Assembly: GCA_020025475.1 (NCBI GenBank)
Contig: JAHHSA010000054.1
Span: 1-11,366 of the forward strand
Direction: 5' to 3'
Origin: Oscillibacter sp.
GTDB taxonomy: Bacteria; Bacillota; Clostridia; Oscillospirales; Oscillospiraceae
DNA length: 11,366 bases
In this document: piece by piece, positions 1 through 6,141 of the stretch
Numbering within the stretch: the first letter of the stretch is position 1
How the letters are laid out: each line of letters begins with the position of its first letter
The notes under the pieces: model-generated
The model's input: the letters and a program-made list of their open reading frames with translations, nothing else
What the model was told of the DNA's origin: nothing
The model's database searches: none
Program-made: the position numbers and the translations under genes

Positions 1-15
1 GCTCCGAAATTGCTA

Positions 16-41
16 CTTTTCCGGCTCTTGAGCCGGGAAAG
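16..41. terminator. Hairpin just downstream of guaA, possible terminator
   Basis: A CCGGCTC / GAGCCGG stem with a TT loop lies 14 bp beyond the guaA stop. It extends through A-U pairs and one wobble to about 12 pairs. Its place fits a transcription end for guaA. In the minus direction, however, the stem is followed by TAGCAATTTC and not by a clean T-run, so an intrinsic terminator is only one reading. It could also act as a 3' stabilising hairpin. Confidence 0.4.
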
Positions 42-54
42 TCAGGTTAGGAGA

Positions 55-1344
55 TTACTCCCACTCGATGGTGCCAGTGGGCTTGGGGGTCAAGTCGAAC
101 AGGACACGGTTGACGCCCTTGACCTCTCCGGTGATGCGGGCGGTGATGTGCTGGAGCAGCTCAAAAGGCACGTTCTCCACGGTGGCGGTCATGGCATCAA
201 CGGTGTTGACGGCACGAATGATCACGCACCACTCGTCTGCGCGCTTGTTGTCACGGACACCAACGCTCTTGATGTCGGGAATTGCGGTGAAGTACTGCCA
301 GACCTTGTCGGCCAGACCGTTCTTTGCAAATTCTTCACGCAGGATGGCGTCGGACTCCCGGACAGCCTCCAGACGATCCCGGGTGATGGCACCCAGGCAG
401 CGGACACCCAGGCCGGGGCCGGGGAAGGGCTGGCGGTTGACCATGGAATCAGGCAGACCCAGAGCACGGCCGCAGGCGCGGACCTCGTCCTTGAACAGCA
501 TCTTCAGAGGCTCGACCAGCTCAAACTGCAGGTCCTCGGGCAGGCCGCCCACATTGTGGTGGGACTTGACCGCCTTGACGGTCTTGGTGCCGGACTCGAT
601 GATGTCGGGGTAAATGGTACCCTGACCCAGGAACTCGATGCCGTCCAGCTTACGGGCCTCCTCCTCGAAAACGCGGATGAACTCAGCGCCGATAATGTGG
701 CGCTTCTTCTCGGGCTCAGACACACCGGCCAGCTTATCCAGGAAGCGGTCAGTGGCGTCCACATAGACCAGGTTGGCATCCATCTCCTCGCCGAACACCT
801 TGCACACCTGCTCAGGCTCGCCCTTGCGGAGCAGGCCGTGGTTGACGTGCACGCAGGTCAGCTGCTTGCCAATGGCGCGGATCAGCAGAGCGGCCACGAC
901 AGAGGAGTCCACGCCGCCGGAGAGAGCCAGCAACACCTTCTTATCGCCCACTTGACGGCGGATGAGCTCCACCTGGTCTGCAATGAAGTTGTCCATGTTC
1001 CAGTTTGCCTCGGCATGGCAGGTATCGAAGACAAAGTTCCGAAGTGCAGCCTTGCGTGCCTCGTCGTCCTCCGGCCAGCCGGCAGCACCCTTGTGGTCCA
1101 CAGGCAGAACAGGCAGACCGCAGTTGTACACATGCTCGCCAGCGTCGATCTCCACGCCGTCTACGACGTGGTTGGGGCCGCCGTTAAGAATGATACCCTT
1201 GACGCCGGGAAGACCCTTCAGCTCTTCTGCGGTGATGTCGTGGGCGTGGATTTCAGTGTAGACACCCAGCGCACGGATCTCGCGGGCAATCTTGGGGTTT
1301 TCCTCGCTGCCCAGATCCAAAATCAAAATCATATCCTGTTTCAT
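55..1344 (-). CDS. guaA: GMP synthase with a collapsed, probably inactive glutaminase domain
   Basis: The 429-residue product would aminate XMP to GMP using ATP, the last step of guanine nucleotide synthesis in the cytoplasm. The ATP-pyrophosphatase domain is intact, with the PP-loop SGGVDSS at residues 142-148. So is the C-terminal dimerisation domain, with PFPGPGLGVR near 307-316 and the ending KPTGTIEWE. The N-terminus begins like a class I glutaminase (ILILDLGSEENPKIAREI, then GIILNGGP at 50-57). After GLPVL (76-80), where family members have GICYGMQ and about 100 more residues, it jumps within about 20 residues to the linker FVFDTCHAEANWNM (104-117). The catalytic Cys and the His-Glu pair are therefore absent, and the protein is about 90 residues shorter than the usual 510-525. 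The reading frame is open throughout. I chose the ATG at 1344 because AGGAGG lies 6 nt upstream of it; an in-frame ATG at 1371 has no such site. It probably uses free ammonia, or a separate glutaminase subunit encoded elsewhere. Confidence 0.93.
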   Translation of the reverse strand: MKQDMILILDLGSEENPKIAREIRALGVYTEIHAHDITAEELKGLPGVKGIILNGGPNHVVDGVEIDAGEHVYNCGLPVLPVDHKGAAGWPEDDEARKAALRNFVFDTCHAEANWNMDNFIADQVELIRRQVGDKKVLLALSGGVDSSVVAALLIRAIGKQLTCVHVNHGLLRKGEPEQVCKVFGEEMDANLVYVDATDRFLDKLAGVSEPEKKRHIIGAEFIRVFEEEARKLDGIEFLGQGTIYPDIIESGTKTVKAVKSHHNVGGLPEDLQFELVEPLKMLFKDEVRACGRALGLPDSMVNRQPFPGPGLGVRCLGAITRDRLEAVRESDAILREEFAKNGLADKVWQYFTAIPDIKSVGVRDNKRADEWCVIIRAVNTVDAMTATVENVPFELLQHITARITGEVKGVNRVLFDLTPKPTGTIEWE

Positions 1345-1391
1345 AGATAGCCTCCTGCAAGTAAATCTCAAATCTCACATATAACACTTGT

Positions 1392-1420
1392 ATCCTATCA
1401 CAGTTTCTGGGAAAACCGCA
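1392..1420 (-). promoter_or_regulatory. Probable sigma-A promoter of guaA
   Basis: On the minus strand TTGCGG (1420-1415) is followed after 18 bp by TAGGAT (1397-1392). The TAGGAT is preceded by TG one base away, giving an extended -10. Transcription would start near 1385 and leave a leader of about 40 nt. That is too short for a purine riboswitch, and I saw none. The -35 matches the consensus at only three positions. Confidence 0.4.
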
Positions 1421-1522
1421 ACAGAAAAGCAAAGAAAATTTTGTGAAAACCGCAAAAAAGTGACTTTGCTGAAAAATGAGGCGCTGGACCACTGAAAATT
1501 TTTATCTTTAGGCAAAACCGCA
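1412..1522 (-). repeat. Three direct copies of TGCGGTTTT upstream of guaA
   Basis: The plus-strand 9-mer AAAACCGCA occurs at 1412-1420, 1446-1454 and 1514-1522. The starts are 34 and 68 bp apart, that is 34 and 2 x 34. The flanks are also similar (gaaaaccgcaacagaaaag, gaaaaccgcaaaaaag, caaaaccgcacagaag). The copy nearest the gene overlaps the proposed -35 of guaA. They could be operator sites, but no regulator can be named. Confidence 0.4.
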
Positions 1523-1587
1523 CAGAAGGTGGAGTGAAATTTAGGGGGAAAATACAGTAACATAAGAACATGAATCAACAGATGGGG

Positions 1588-1622
1588 CGTTCCGCACGGA
1601 ACGATCAGTAGGGCAGTTCCGT
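1588..1622. repeat. Overlapping inverted repeats able to form alternative hairpins
   Basis: CGTTCCG-CA-CGGAACG (1588-1603) is a perfect 16-bp palindrome. Its right arm, ACGGAAC (1596-1602), can instead pair with GTTCCGT (1616-1622) across a 13-nt loop. The two pairings exclude each other. The element lies about 180 bp upstream of the arcC start. It could be a protein-binding dyad or part of a leader RNA. Confidence 0.4.
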
Positions 1623-1678
1623 TTGCTGCATGATGCGGTGTTGCCGCTATCCAATCAAAACCTTTTTCGAAGAAGCTG

Positions 1679-1703
1679 GCTGCAATTCCTGCCAATTTGC
1701 AGC
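1679..1703 (+). repeat. Hairpin upstream of arcC
   Basis: GCTGCAA (1679-1685) pairs with TTGCAGC (1697-1703) across an 11-nt loop. No T-run follows, so it is not a typical terminator. It may be part of an arcC leader or a chance stem. Confidence 0.3.
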
Positions 1704-1803
1704 TAGTTTGTGCCGACAATCCTGATGTCATGCATAACCAGGAAAAAAGGACACAAACTCTGCAAAAAGCGGTTTACAGACCGTACTGAAAGGAAGCGGA
1801 TTC

Positions 1804-2745
1804 ATGCCTAACAAAATCGTGATAGCGCTGGGCGGCAATGCTTTGCATTCCGGCAAATCGGAACCAACTGCAAAGGCCCAGCTGGAAGTGGTCAAGCGGA
1901 CCTGCTGCCAGCTGGCAGCAATCAGCAAGCAGGGTTATGAAATCGCGGTCGTCCACGGAAACGGCCCGCAGGTTGGCAGGCTGCTGCTGGCGTTAGAAAC
2001 GGCAGCGGATACGGTGCCGCCTATGCCTGTGGATGTGTGCGGTGCCATGACACAGGGATATATCGGTTATCACATTCAGCAGGCGTTGGGAGCAGAGCTG
2101 CGTCGACAGGGCCGGCCGCTGCCGGTCCTGACTTTAACAACGCAGGTGGTGGTGGACGCCGGAGATCCGGCGTTTCAAAATCCCACGAAGCCGATTGGCC
2201 CATTTTACACGCAGGAGCAGGCCAGGATGCTGGAACAGGAAGAGGGCTACACCATGGCAGAGGATGCGGGCCGCGGCTGGCGGCGGGTGGTGGCCTCCCC
2301 AAAGCCCCGGCGCATTGTGGAGCTGGATGGTGTCCGGCTGCTGTGGGATCACGCAATTGTAATTGCCTGCGGTGGTGGCGGCATTCCGGTGGTGGAGCGT
2401 GAGGATGGAAGCTTGGAAGGCGTGGCAGCGGTGATCGACAAGGATCTGGCTGCTGGTCTGCTGGCGGAACAGATGGAGGCAGACACGCTTCTCATTTTGA
2501 CCGAGGTGGAGCGCGTGGCAATCCGCTTCGGAAAACCGGACCAGCAGGATTTGGACCGACTGACGCTGGAGGAGGCCAAACGCTACGCTGCTGCCGGAGA
2601 GTTTGGAAAGGGAAGTATGCTGCCTAAGGTTGAGGCAGCAGTGGCCTTTGCTGCTTCCGCACCGGAACGTCGTGCCATTATCACCAGCCTGGATCGGGCT
2701 ATGGACGCTCTGAATGGCCGCACGGGAACCCTCATTACCGCATAA
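1804..2745 (+). CDS. arcC: Carbamate kinase
   Basis: The 313-residue enzyme interconverts carbamoyl phosphate plus ADP with ammonia, bicarbonate and ATP. It usually runs in the ATP-forming direction in fermenting bacteria. The length is normal for the family. Family signatures appear in order: ALGGNA (8-13), VHGNGPQVG (50-58), NPTKPIGPFY (126-135, with the conserved Lys129), VVASPKPRRIVE (162-173), ACGGGGIPVV (188-197), IDKDLAA (211-217), LTEVERVAI (232-240), FGKGSMLPKVEA (267-278) and the C-terminal AIITSLD (291-297). The ATG at 1804 has a GAAAGGAAG ribosome site about 8 nt upstream. No arginine deiminase or ornithine carbamoyltransferase gene lies beside it, so the source of carbamoyl phosphate (arginine, agmatine, purine or allantoin catabolism) is not shown. 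It reads towards rpoN and stands alone. Confidence 0.95.
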   Translation: MPNKIVIALGGNALHSGKSEPTAKAQLEVVKRTCCQLAAISKQGYEIAVVHGNGPQVGRLLLALETAADTVPPMPVDVCGAMTQGYIGYHIQQALGAELRRQGRPLPVLTLTTQVVVDAGDPAFQNPTKPIGPFYTQEQARMLEQEEGYTMAEDAGRGWRRVVASPKPRRIVELDGVRLLWDHAIVIACGGGGIPVVEREDGSLEGVAAVIDKDLAAGLLAEQMEADTLLILTEVERVAIRFGKPDQQDLDRLTLEEAKRYAAAGEFGKGSMLPKVEAAVAFAASAPERRAIITSLDRAMDALNGRTGTLITA

Positions 2746-2781
2746 TTGCACAGCGGCGCGGAACATGCCAAAACGCAATGC

Positions 2782-2807
2782 GTGCAAGGGGTTAAGGCCC
2801 CTTGCAC
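2782..2807. terminator. Hairpin between convergent arcC and rpoN
   Basis: GTGCAAGGGG (2782-2791) and CCCCTTGCAC (2798-2807) form a perfect 10-bp stem with loop TTAAGG, 36 bp beyond the arcC stop. The position between convergent genes suits a two-way terminator. Neither side has a long T-run: the plus side continues ACGAAAATCTT and the minus side GCATTGCGTTTT. Confidence 0.55.
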
Positions 2808-2888
2808 ACGAAAATCTTACTGAAATTAAAAATTTTTAAAGACAACAATCGGTGCTGAGTTTGTCAAACAGACTGCTGCTGCATGCGG

Positions 2889-2918
2889 ATCGCCACGTCC
2901 ATGGGACGCGGCGATTTT
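2889..2918. terminator. Second hairpin between arcC and rpoN
   Basis: ATCGCC-A-CGTCC, loop ATG, GGACG-C-GGCGAT gives 11 pairs with one A/C mismatch. On the plus strand TTT follows directly. The stem ends about 20 bp beyond the rpoN stop codon. It could end arcC transcripts or protect the 3' end of the rpoN message. The T-run is short. Confidence 0.4.
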
Positions 2919-2936
2919 GCGCCGATGGATCGGACT

Positions 2937-4289
2937 TTATTTGACGGATGCCTGCTTGCGGACAGTGGAGGAGCCGATGCCCAATTCCAGGCGATATTTT
3001 GCTACTGTGCGGCGGGCCAGTTGAATGCCACTCTCTTCCAGCAGCTTGCAGATTTTTTGATCACTGAGGGGGCGGTGCGGGTCCTCGTTTTTTACCAGAT
3101 ACAGCAGCTTTTGCTTGACGGCCTGCTGGGAAGGACCTTGATCACCGATGGAACGGCTGAAAAAATAGCGCAGTGGAAAGATACCCTGCTTGCACTGAAG
3201 GTATTTACCGTGGGTGGCCCGTGAGATGGTAGAAGGGTGCAGCTCCAGGGTTTCTGCCAGGGAGGAGAGGCTCATGGGGCTGAGCACGGTGCTCTCGCCG
3301 GAGAAGAAGGGACGCTGCGCATCCAGCACGGCTTCGGCACAGCGGCGCAGGGTGCTGCCGCGGCGCTCCAGGCTGTTCATCAACCACTTGGCTTGCTGCA
3401 TCTTGTGACGCAGGTACTCTCGGGTTTCCGCCTCGTCCGACTCCTTTAGGAGACGAGTGTAGTAGCCACTGATAGAGACCCGAGGGAGGTAGTATTCATT
3501 TAATATTACTTTCCACACGCCGTCCTCCTCTAAAACAAAGAGGTCTGGCCGGACGTAGACGGTGGGCTCACTGGACTGGAATGCCTGACCGGGGTGCGGC
3601 TCCAGAGAAGCGATGATGGCCTCTGCCTCCTGGATCTCTGCAACCGAAATCCCCAGCTCCTTGGAGATGGGACCGTAGTGCTTTCGGCCCAGCTCCGGCA
3701 GAAAACGGGAAGCGATTTCCAGCACGGCGGGGGACACATCTTCCCGGCGGCTGAGCTGCAGCACAAGGCACTCTGACAGTGTCCGGGCACCGACGCCGGC
3801 GGGCTCCAGCTGCTGGATGGTTTGAAGGCCCTGATCGATCAGTGCTTGCGGGATCTTCAGATCGGAGAGACTGTCCAGATCCTCCTGGAGGAGGTAACCG
3901 TCCTCATCCACCAGATTTGCCATATAGCGGGTGAGCGCCAGCAGGGGGCGGGGAAGGTGCTGTCTGTCCAGCTGATCTACCAGAAAGGCAGCAAGACTTT
4001 CTGTCTCACGGTCCGCAGCGCCGCGCTCGGGGTAACTGGACTCCTCATGTGCAAAGGAACCTCCGTACACGCCGCCGTCAATCCAGCTGGCCTTTTGCCG
4101 CAGTTCCTCATAGGCACTGCGAAGAGAAGGGGAATCCTCCTGTTCCAGGATGGGATTCTCCTCCGTTGCTTTATTCAGATATTCCAGAAGCTCCTGAGAA
4201 TTGAATTGCAGGACTTCCATGGACTGCATCAGCTGCGGCGTAAGCTTCAGGCTTTGCCGCAGTTCGGTTTTCAGAGAGACAATACCCAT
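2937..4289 (-). CDS. rpoN: RNA polymerase sigma-54 factor
   Basis: The 450-residue sigma factor directs RNA polymerase to -24/-12 promoters and needs an ATP-driven activator for open-complex formation. Region I at residues 1-50 is the usual Gln/Leu-rich activator-contact segment (LKTELRQSLKLTPQLMQSMEVLQ). An acidic linker follows at about 51-100, then the core-binding domain (about 100-235). The helix-turn-helix LAETLELHPSTISRATHGKYL lies near 344-364, with FPLRYFFS at 371-378. The RpoN box, which reads the -24 element, is ARRTVAKYR at 425-433. The next residue is Leu, where most family members have Glu. The ATG at 4289 has AAGGAG 5 nt upstream. The gene starts 16 nt after the stop of the activator gene, so the two are very probably co-transcribed and translated from closely spaced sites. 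A sigma-54 promoter is present in the same window, upstream of crt. Confidence 0.97.
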   Translation of the reverse strand: MGIVSLKTELRQSLKLTPQLMQSMEVLQFNSQELLEYLNKATEENPILEQEDSPSLRSAYEELRQKASWIDGGVYGGSFAHEESSYPERGAADRETESLAAFLVDQLDRQHLPRPLLALTRYMANLVDEDGYLLQEDLDSLSDLKIPQALIDQGLQTIQQLEPAGVGARTLSECLVLQLSRREDVSPAVLEIASRFLPELGRKHYGPISKELGISVAEIQEAEAIIASLEPHPGQAFQSSEPTVYVRPDLFVLEEDGVWKVILNEYYLPRVSISGYYTRLLKESDEAETREYLRHKMQQAKWLMNSLERRGSTLRRCAEAVLDAQRPFFSGESTVLSPMSLSSLAETLELHPSTISRATHGKYLQCKQGIFPLRYFFSRSIGDQGPSQQAVKQKLLYLVKNEDPHRPLSDQKICKLLEESGIQLARRTVAKYRLELGIGSSTVRKQASVK

Positions 4290-4305
4290 GAATGCTCCTT
4301 TCCCA

Positions 4306-5739
4306 TCAGCTGCGGTGATCCGTTACATATTTGGCGACTTTCCGGGCGGCTGTGGCCTGAGAGATGCCCAGCTCTCGTGCCACCGCTACCGTGGTGCCAA
4401 GACGCCGGTAGGTCTCCCGGATAATCTGGCCTTCATAGGCATCCATCCGCTCGGCCAGGGTGCCCTGAACGGATTGGAGATCTGCAATAGACACACAGCC
4501 GCCCAGGTACTCTGTGGGCAGGGAGGAGACATCGATGATGGGGTCCTGGGCGGTGATGACCAGCCGCTCAATCAGATTTTCCAGTTGACGGACATTGCCC
4601 GGCCAGTCGTAGTGTTCCAGGAAGGTTAAAAAACGGGGACTGAAGGTCACGTCTTTCCCGTACTCGTGGCAAAAGCGGGCCAGAAACTGGTGGGCCATCT
4701 GGAAAATATCCTCCTGTCGGCTTCGGAGAGGGGGAATGTGAATGCGGATGACATTGAGCCGGTAGAACAGGTCGGAGCGGAACAGGCCTCGCTGGACCTC
4801 CTCTTCCAGATTTTTATTGGTGGCCACAATCAGGCGGAAATCCAGCTCAATTTTCTTGGTGCTGGAGAGGCGCTCAATGGTTTTCTCCTGAATCAGCTGC
4901 AAAAGCTTAGACTGAATATGCAGGGGAAGTTCGCCGATCTCATCCAGAAACAGCGTACCGTGGTTGGCCAACTCAATTTTGCCGATCTTGCCGGTGTTGG
5001 AGGCACCGGTAAAGGCGCCTTTCTCGTAGCCAAAGAGCTCGGACTCAATCAGATTTTCGTGGAGCACGGCACAGTTGACTTCAATAAAGGGACCAGAGGA
5101 GCGATTGCTCATGGCGTGTATGGCCTTGGCCACGGCGCTTTTGCCCACACCGGTCTCACCGGTAATGAGGATGTTGGCCTTGGTGTTGGCGGTGTTCTGC
5201 ATCAGGGTCCAGAGCCGCTGCATGGAGGGACTCTTGAACACCAGACTGGTGGAGGTGGCTCGGGTGCGCAGCTCGGCAATCTCCTGACTGTACTGCTGCA
5301 GCGAGTCCTGCATATGCCGGTAGTTGCGCTGAATGGTGTTGATCTGCTCCATGGAGACGGTATTGAAGCAGACCGCGTATTTCAAAGCGCCATTATCATC
5401 AAAGAGCGGGATGCCGATGGTCATCACGTTCTTATGTGTGTGGTTGATGGTCTGGGTTGCGGTGATTTTCTGACGCGTCCGGATGACTTCCGCCGTGACG
5501 CAGGGAGTAAAGGTTCCGTCGGCTTCCAAATCGAAAGCGGACTTTCCCACAATAGAGTCATGGGTGAAGCCAAAGTTCTTTTCGTAGGTCTCGCTGACAC
5601 GGAGAATGATGCCGTTGGCGTCGGAGAGCATCATGTCGTCTGCCAGAACCAGGTTATTTTCCGGCTGCAAAATATCAAACAGACCCTTGAGATTGATGTC
5701 CTCATCAAAAAGATTGGCAAGAGAAGTATTTTGGGGCAT
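4306..5739 (-). CDS. Sigma-54-dependent activator (PAS, AAA+, Fis-type HTH)
   Basis: The 477-residue protein is a bacterial enhancer-binding protein. A PAS-type sensor covers roughly residues 30-130, followed by a Gln/Glu-rich probable coiled-coil linker (about 131-160). The AAA+ domain (about 165-395) is complete: Walker A GETGVGKS (194-201), the sigma-54 contact loop GAFTGA (241-246), Walker B TLFLDE (262-267), sensor I VATN (305-308), arginines in LFRSDLFYRLNV (319-330) and sensor II WPGNVRQLENL (379-389). The C-terminal helix-turn-helix TTVAVARELGISQATAARKV is at 449-468. There is no response-regulator receiver domain, so it probably senses a small molecule. The ATG at 5739 has AAGGAGG 7 nt upstream. 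It is followed by rpoN and is divergent from the crt-abfD-bcd operon, which carries a sigma-54 promoter. That operon is its probable target. The PAS ligand is unknown; a 4-hydroxybutyrate-pathway metabolite is a guess. Confidence 0.95.
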   Translation of the reverse strand: MPQNTSLANLFDEDINLKGLFDILQPENNLVLADDMMLSDANGIILRVSETYEKNFGFTHDSIVGKSAFDLEADGTFTPCVTAEVIRTRQKITATQTINHTHKNVMTIGIPLFDDNGALKYAVCFNTVSMEQINTIQRNYRHMQDSLQQYSQEIAELRTRATSTSLVFKSPSMQRLWTLMQNTANTKANILITGETGVGKSAVAKAIHAMSNRSSGPFIEVNCAVLHENLIESELFGYEKGAFTGASNTGKIGKIELANHGTLFLDEIGELPLHIQSKLLQLIQEKTIERLSSTKKIELDFRLIVATNKNLEEEVQRGLFRSDLFYRLNVIRIHIPPLRSRQEDIFQMAHQFLARFCHEYGKDVTFSPRFLTFLEHYDWPGNVRQLENLIERLVITAQDPIIDVSSLPTEYLGGCVSIADLQSVQGTLAERMDAYEGQIIRETYRRLGTTVAVARELGISQATAARKVAKYVTDHRS

Positions 5740-5775
5740 GAGGGTGCCTCCTTTGCTGGTGAGATTCCAAAAAAC

Positions 5776-5791
5776 TATTCATTTGTGAGTA
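5776..5791. promoter_or_regulatory. Palindromic site 1 (imperfect), probable activator binding site
   Basis: TATTCA-TTTG-TGAGTA matches the palindrome of the other two sites except for one base in the right arm. It begins exactly 21 bp before site 2, two helical turns, so both would face the same side of the DNA. It covers the -10 of the activator promoter and is centred about 295 bp upstream of the predicted crt start. Confidence 0.55.
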
Positions 5792-5816
5792 TAGCATATT
5801 CAAAAGTGAATAGGAA
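5788..5816 (-). promoter_or_regulatory. Probable sigma-A promoter of the activator-rpoN operon
   Basis: On the minus strand, TATACT (5793-5788) is preceded by TG one base away, an extended -10 that matches the consensus at five of six bases. A weak -35, TTCCTA (5816-5811), stands 17 bp upstream. The promoter sits in the space between and over the two neighbouring 16-bp palindromes, so a protein bound there would cover it. Confidence 0.5.
5797..5812. promoter_or_regulatory. Palindromic site 2, probable activator binding site
   Basis: TATTCA-AAAG-TGAATA has perfect 6-bp inverted arms around a 4-bp centre. Fis-type helix-turn-helix dimers of sigma-54 activators commonly bind such dyads upstream of their promoters. 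It is centred about 274 bp upstream of the predicted crt start and overlaps the -35/-10 spacer of the activator gene. Confidence 0.65.
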
Positions 5817-5847
5817 GAGAGATGCAAAAGAAATCAATGTACGGAAT

Positions 5848-5861
5848 GACAAAATTTTGTC
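5848..5861. promoter_or_regulatory. 14-bp perfect palindrome GACAAAATTTTGTC
   Basis: This self-complementary 14-mer differs from the TATTCA palindromes and may bind a second regulator. It does not match the usual Rex operator well. A related half-site occurs directly upstream of the bcd ribosome site (AAATTTTGTCATAA, 10130-10143, against AAATTTTGTCGTAA at 5852-5865). Confidence 0.35.
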
Positions 5862-5924
5862 GTAAAATTTGATTAAGCACACAAAGGAATCCGCTTTTTT
5901 GCGGAAAACGAAGCATCAAATACC

Positions 5925-5940
5925 TATTCAAAAATGAATA
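5925..5940. promoter_or_regulatory. Palindromic site 3, probable activator binding site
   Basis: TATTCA-AAAA-TGAATA repeats the perfect arms of site 2. It is centred about 146 bp upstream of the predicted sigma-54 transcription start of crt, within the normal range for an enhancer that acts by looping. Confidence 0.65.
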
Positions 5941-5954
5941 ATCGCGAAAAACGT

Positions 5955-5976
5955 AGATAAAAATATCCAATTATCT
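5955..5976. repeat. Inverted repeat AGATAA-N10-TTATCT
   Basis: Perfect 6-bp arms at 5955-5960 and 5971-5976 flank an AT-rich 10-bp centre, between site 3 and the sigma-54 promoter. It could be a further regulator site. In DNA this AT-rich it could also be chance. Confidence 0.25.
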
Positions 5977-6051
5977 GACATAAATAGGCATAGATACTGT
6001 GCAAATCACATAAAAATGGAAGTGAATTCCGTGTAAAAGGCTGGAAAAAAG

Positions 6052-6068
6052 TTGGCACGGGAATTGCT
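6052..6068 (+). promoter_or_regulatory. Sigma-54 (-24/-12) promoter of the crt operon
   Basis: TTGGCACGGGAATTGCT matches the sigma-54 consensus (TGGCAC-N5-TTGC) completely. GG stands at 6054-6055 and GC at 6066-6067, the required 12 bp apart. The predicted start is near 6079, giving a leader of about 63 nt before crt. The sigma factor and a matching activator are encoded divergently just upstream. Confidence 0.92.
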
Positions 6069-6073
6069 ATAAT
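6065..6073 (+). promoter_or_regulatory. Extended -10 (TGCTATAAT) overlapping the -12 element
   Basis: TGC followed by a perfect TATAAT forms a sigma-A extended -10 that shares bases with the -12 element of the sigma-54 promoter. No recognisable -35 lies 16-18 bp upstream; the sequence there is an A-run. It may give basal transcription or may compete with sigma-54 for the site. It may also simply be AT-rich start-site DNA. Confidence 0.4.
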
Positions 6074-6141
6074 GTTATATCGCTTGAGAAGCGCCGAAAG
6101 CGACGCACAACTCTGTTGAAATTTTAAGGAGGAGCATTATT

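Larger units (their letters stand above)
1345..1803. other. 459-bp intergenic region between guaA and arcC
   Basis: This divergent region holds the guaA ribosome site (AGGAGG, 1351-1356), the likely guaA promoter and the TGCGGTTTT repeats. It also holds inverted repeats at 1588-1622 and 1679-1703, and the arcC ribosome site (GAAAGGAAG, about 1788-1796). I could not find a convincing -35/-10 pair for arcC. The minus-strand reading frame over 1375-1731 has no ribosome site or recognisable motif and is not called. No RNA gene or mobile-element end is visible. Confidence 0.6.
5740..6141. other. 402-bp divergent control region between the activator gene and crt
   Basis: It contains the activator promoter, three TATTCA-N4-TGAATA palindromes, the GACAAAATTTTGTC palindrome, the AGATAA/TTATCT repeat and the sigma-54 promoter. 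A short TCCGC-T6-GCGGA stem (5890-5905) is also present. The crt leader holds a small CGCTT-GAG-AAGCG hairpin (6081-6093) and the AAGGAGG ribosome site (6126-6132). No reading frame in it is convincing. Confidence 0.75.

Noticed and set aside
1345..1400. A purine riboswitch in the guaA leader
   Set aside because: The probable leader is only about 40 nt, and the conserved purine-aptamer loops are not visible on the minus strand.
1588..1622. Terminal inverted repeat of an insertion sequence
   Set aside because: The arms are too short and close together, with no transposase remnant or target-site duplication.
1375..1731. 118-codon minus-strand frame upstream of guaA
   Set aside because: No ribosome site, an odd Phe/Ser-rich composition and no recognisable motif. 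It covers the likely guaA promoter and repeats.
5848..5861. Rex (redox) operator in front of crt
   Set aside because: The palindrome lacks the TTGTTAA/TTAACAA-like arms expected for Rex; only a TTGT-like core is shared.
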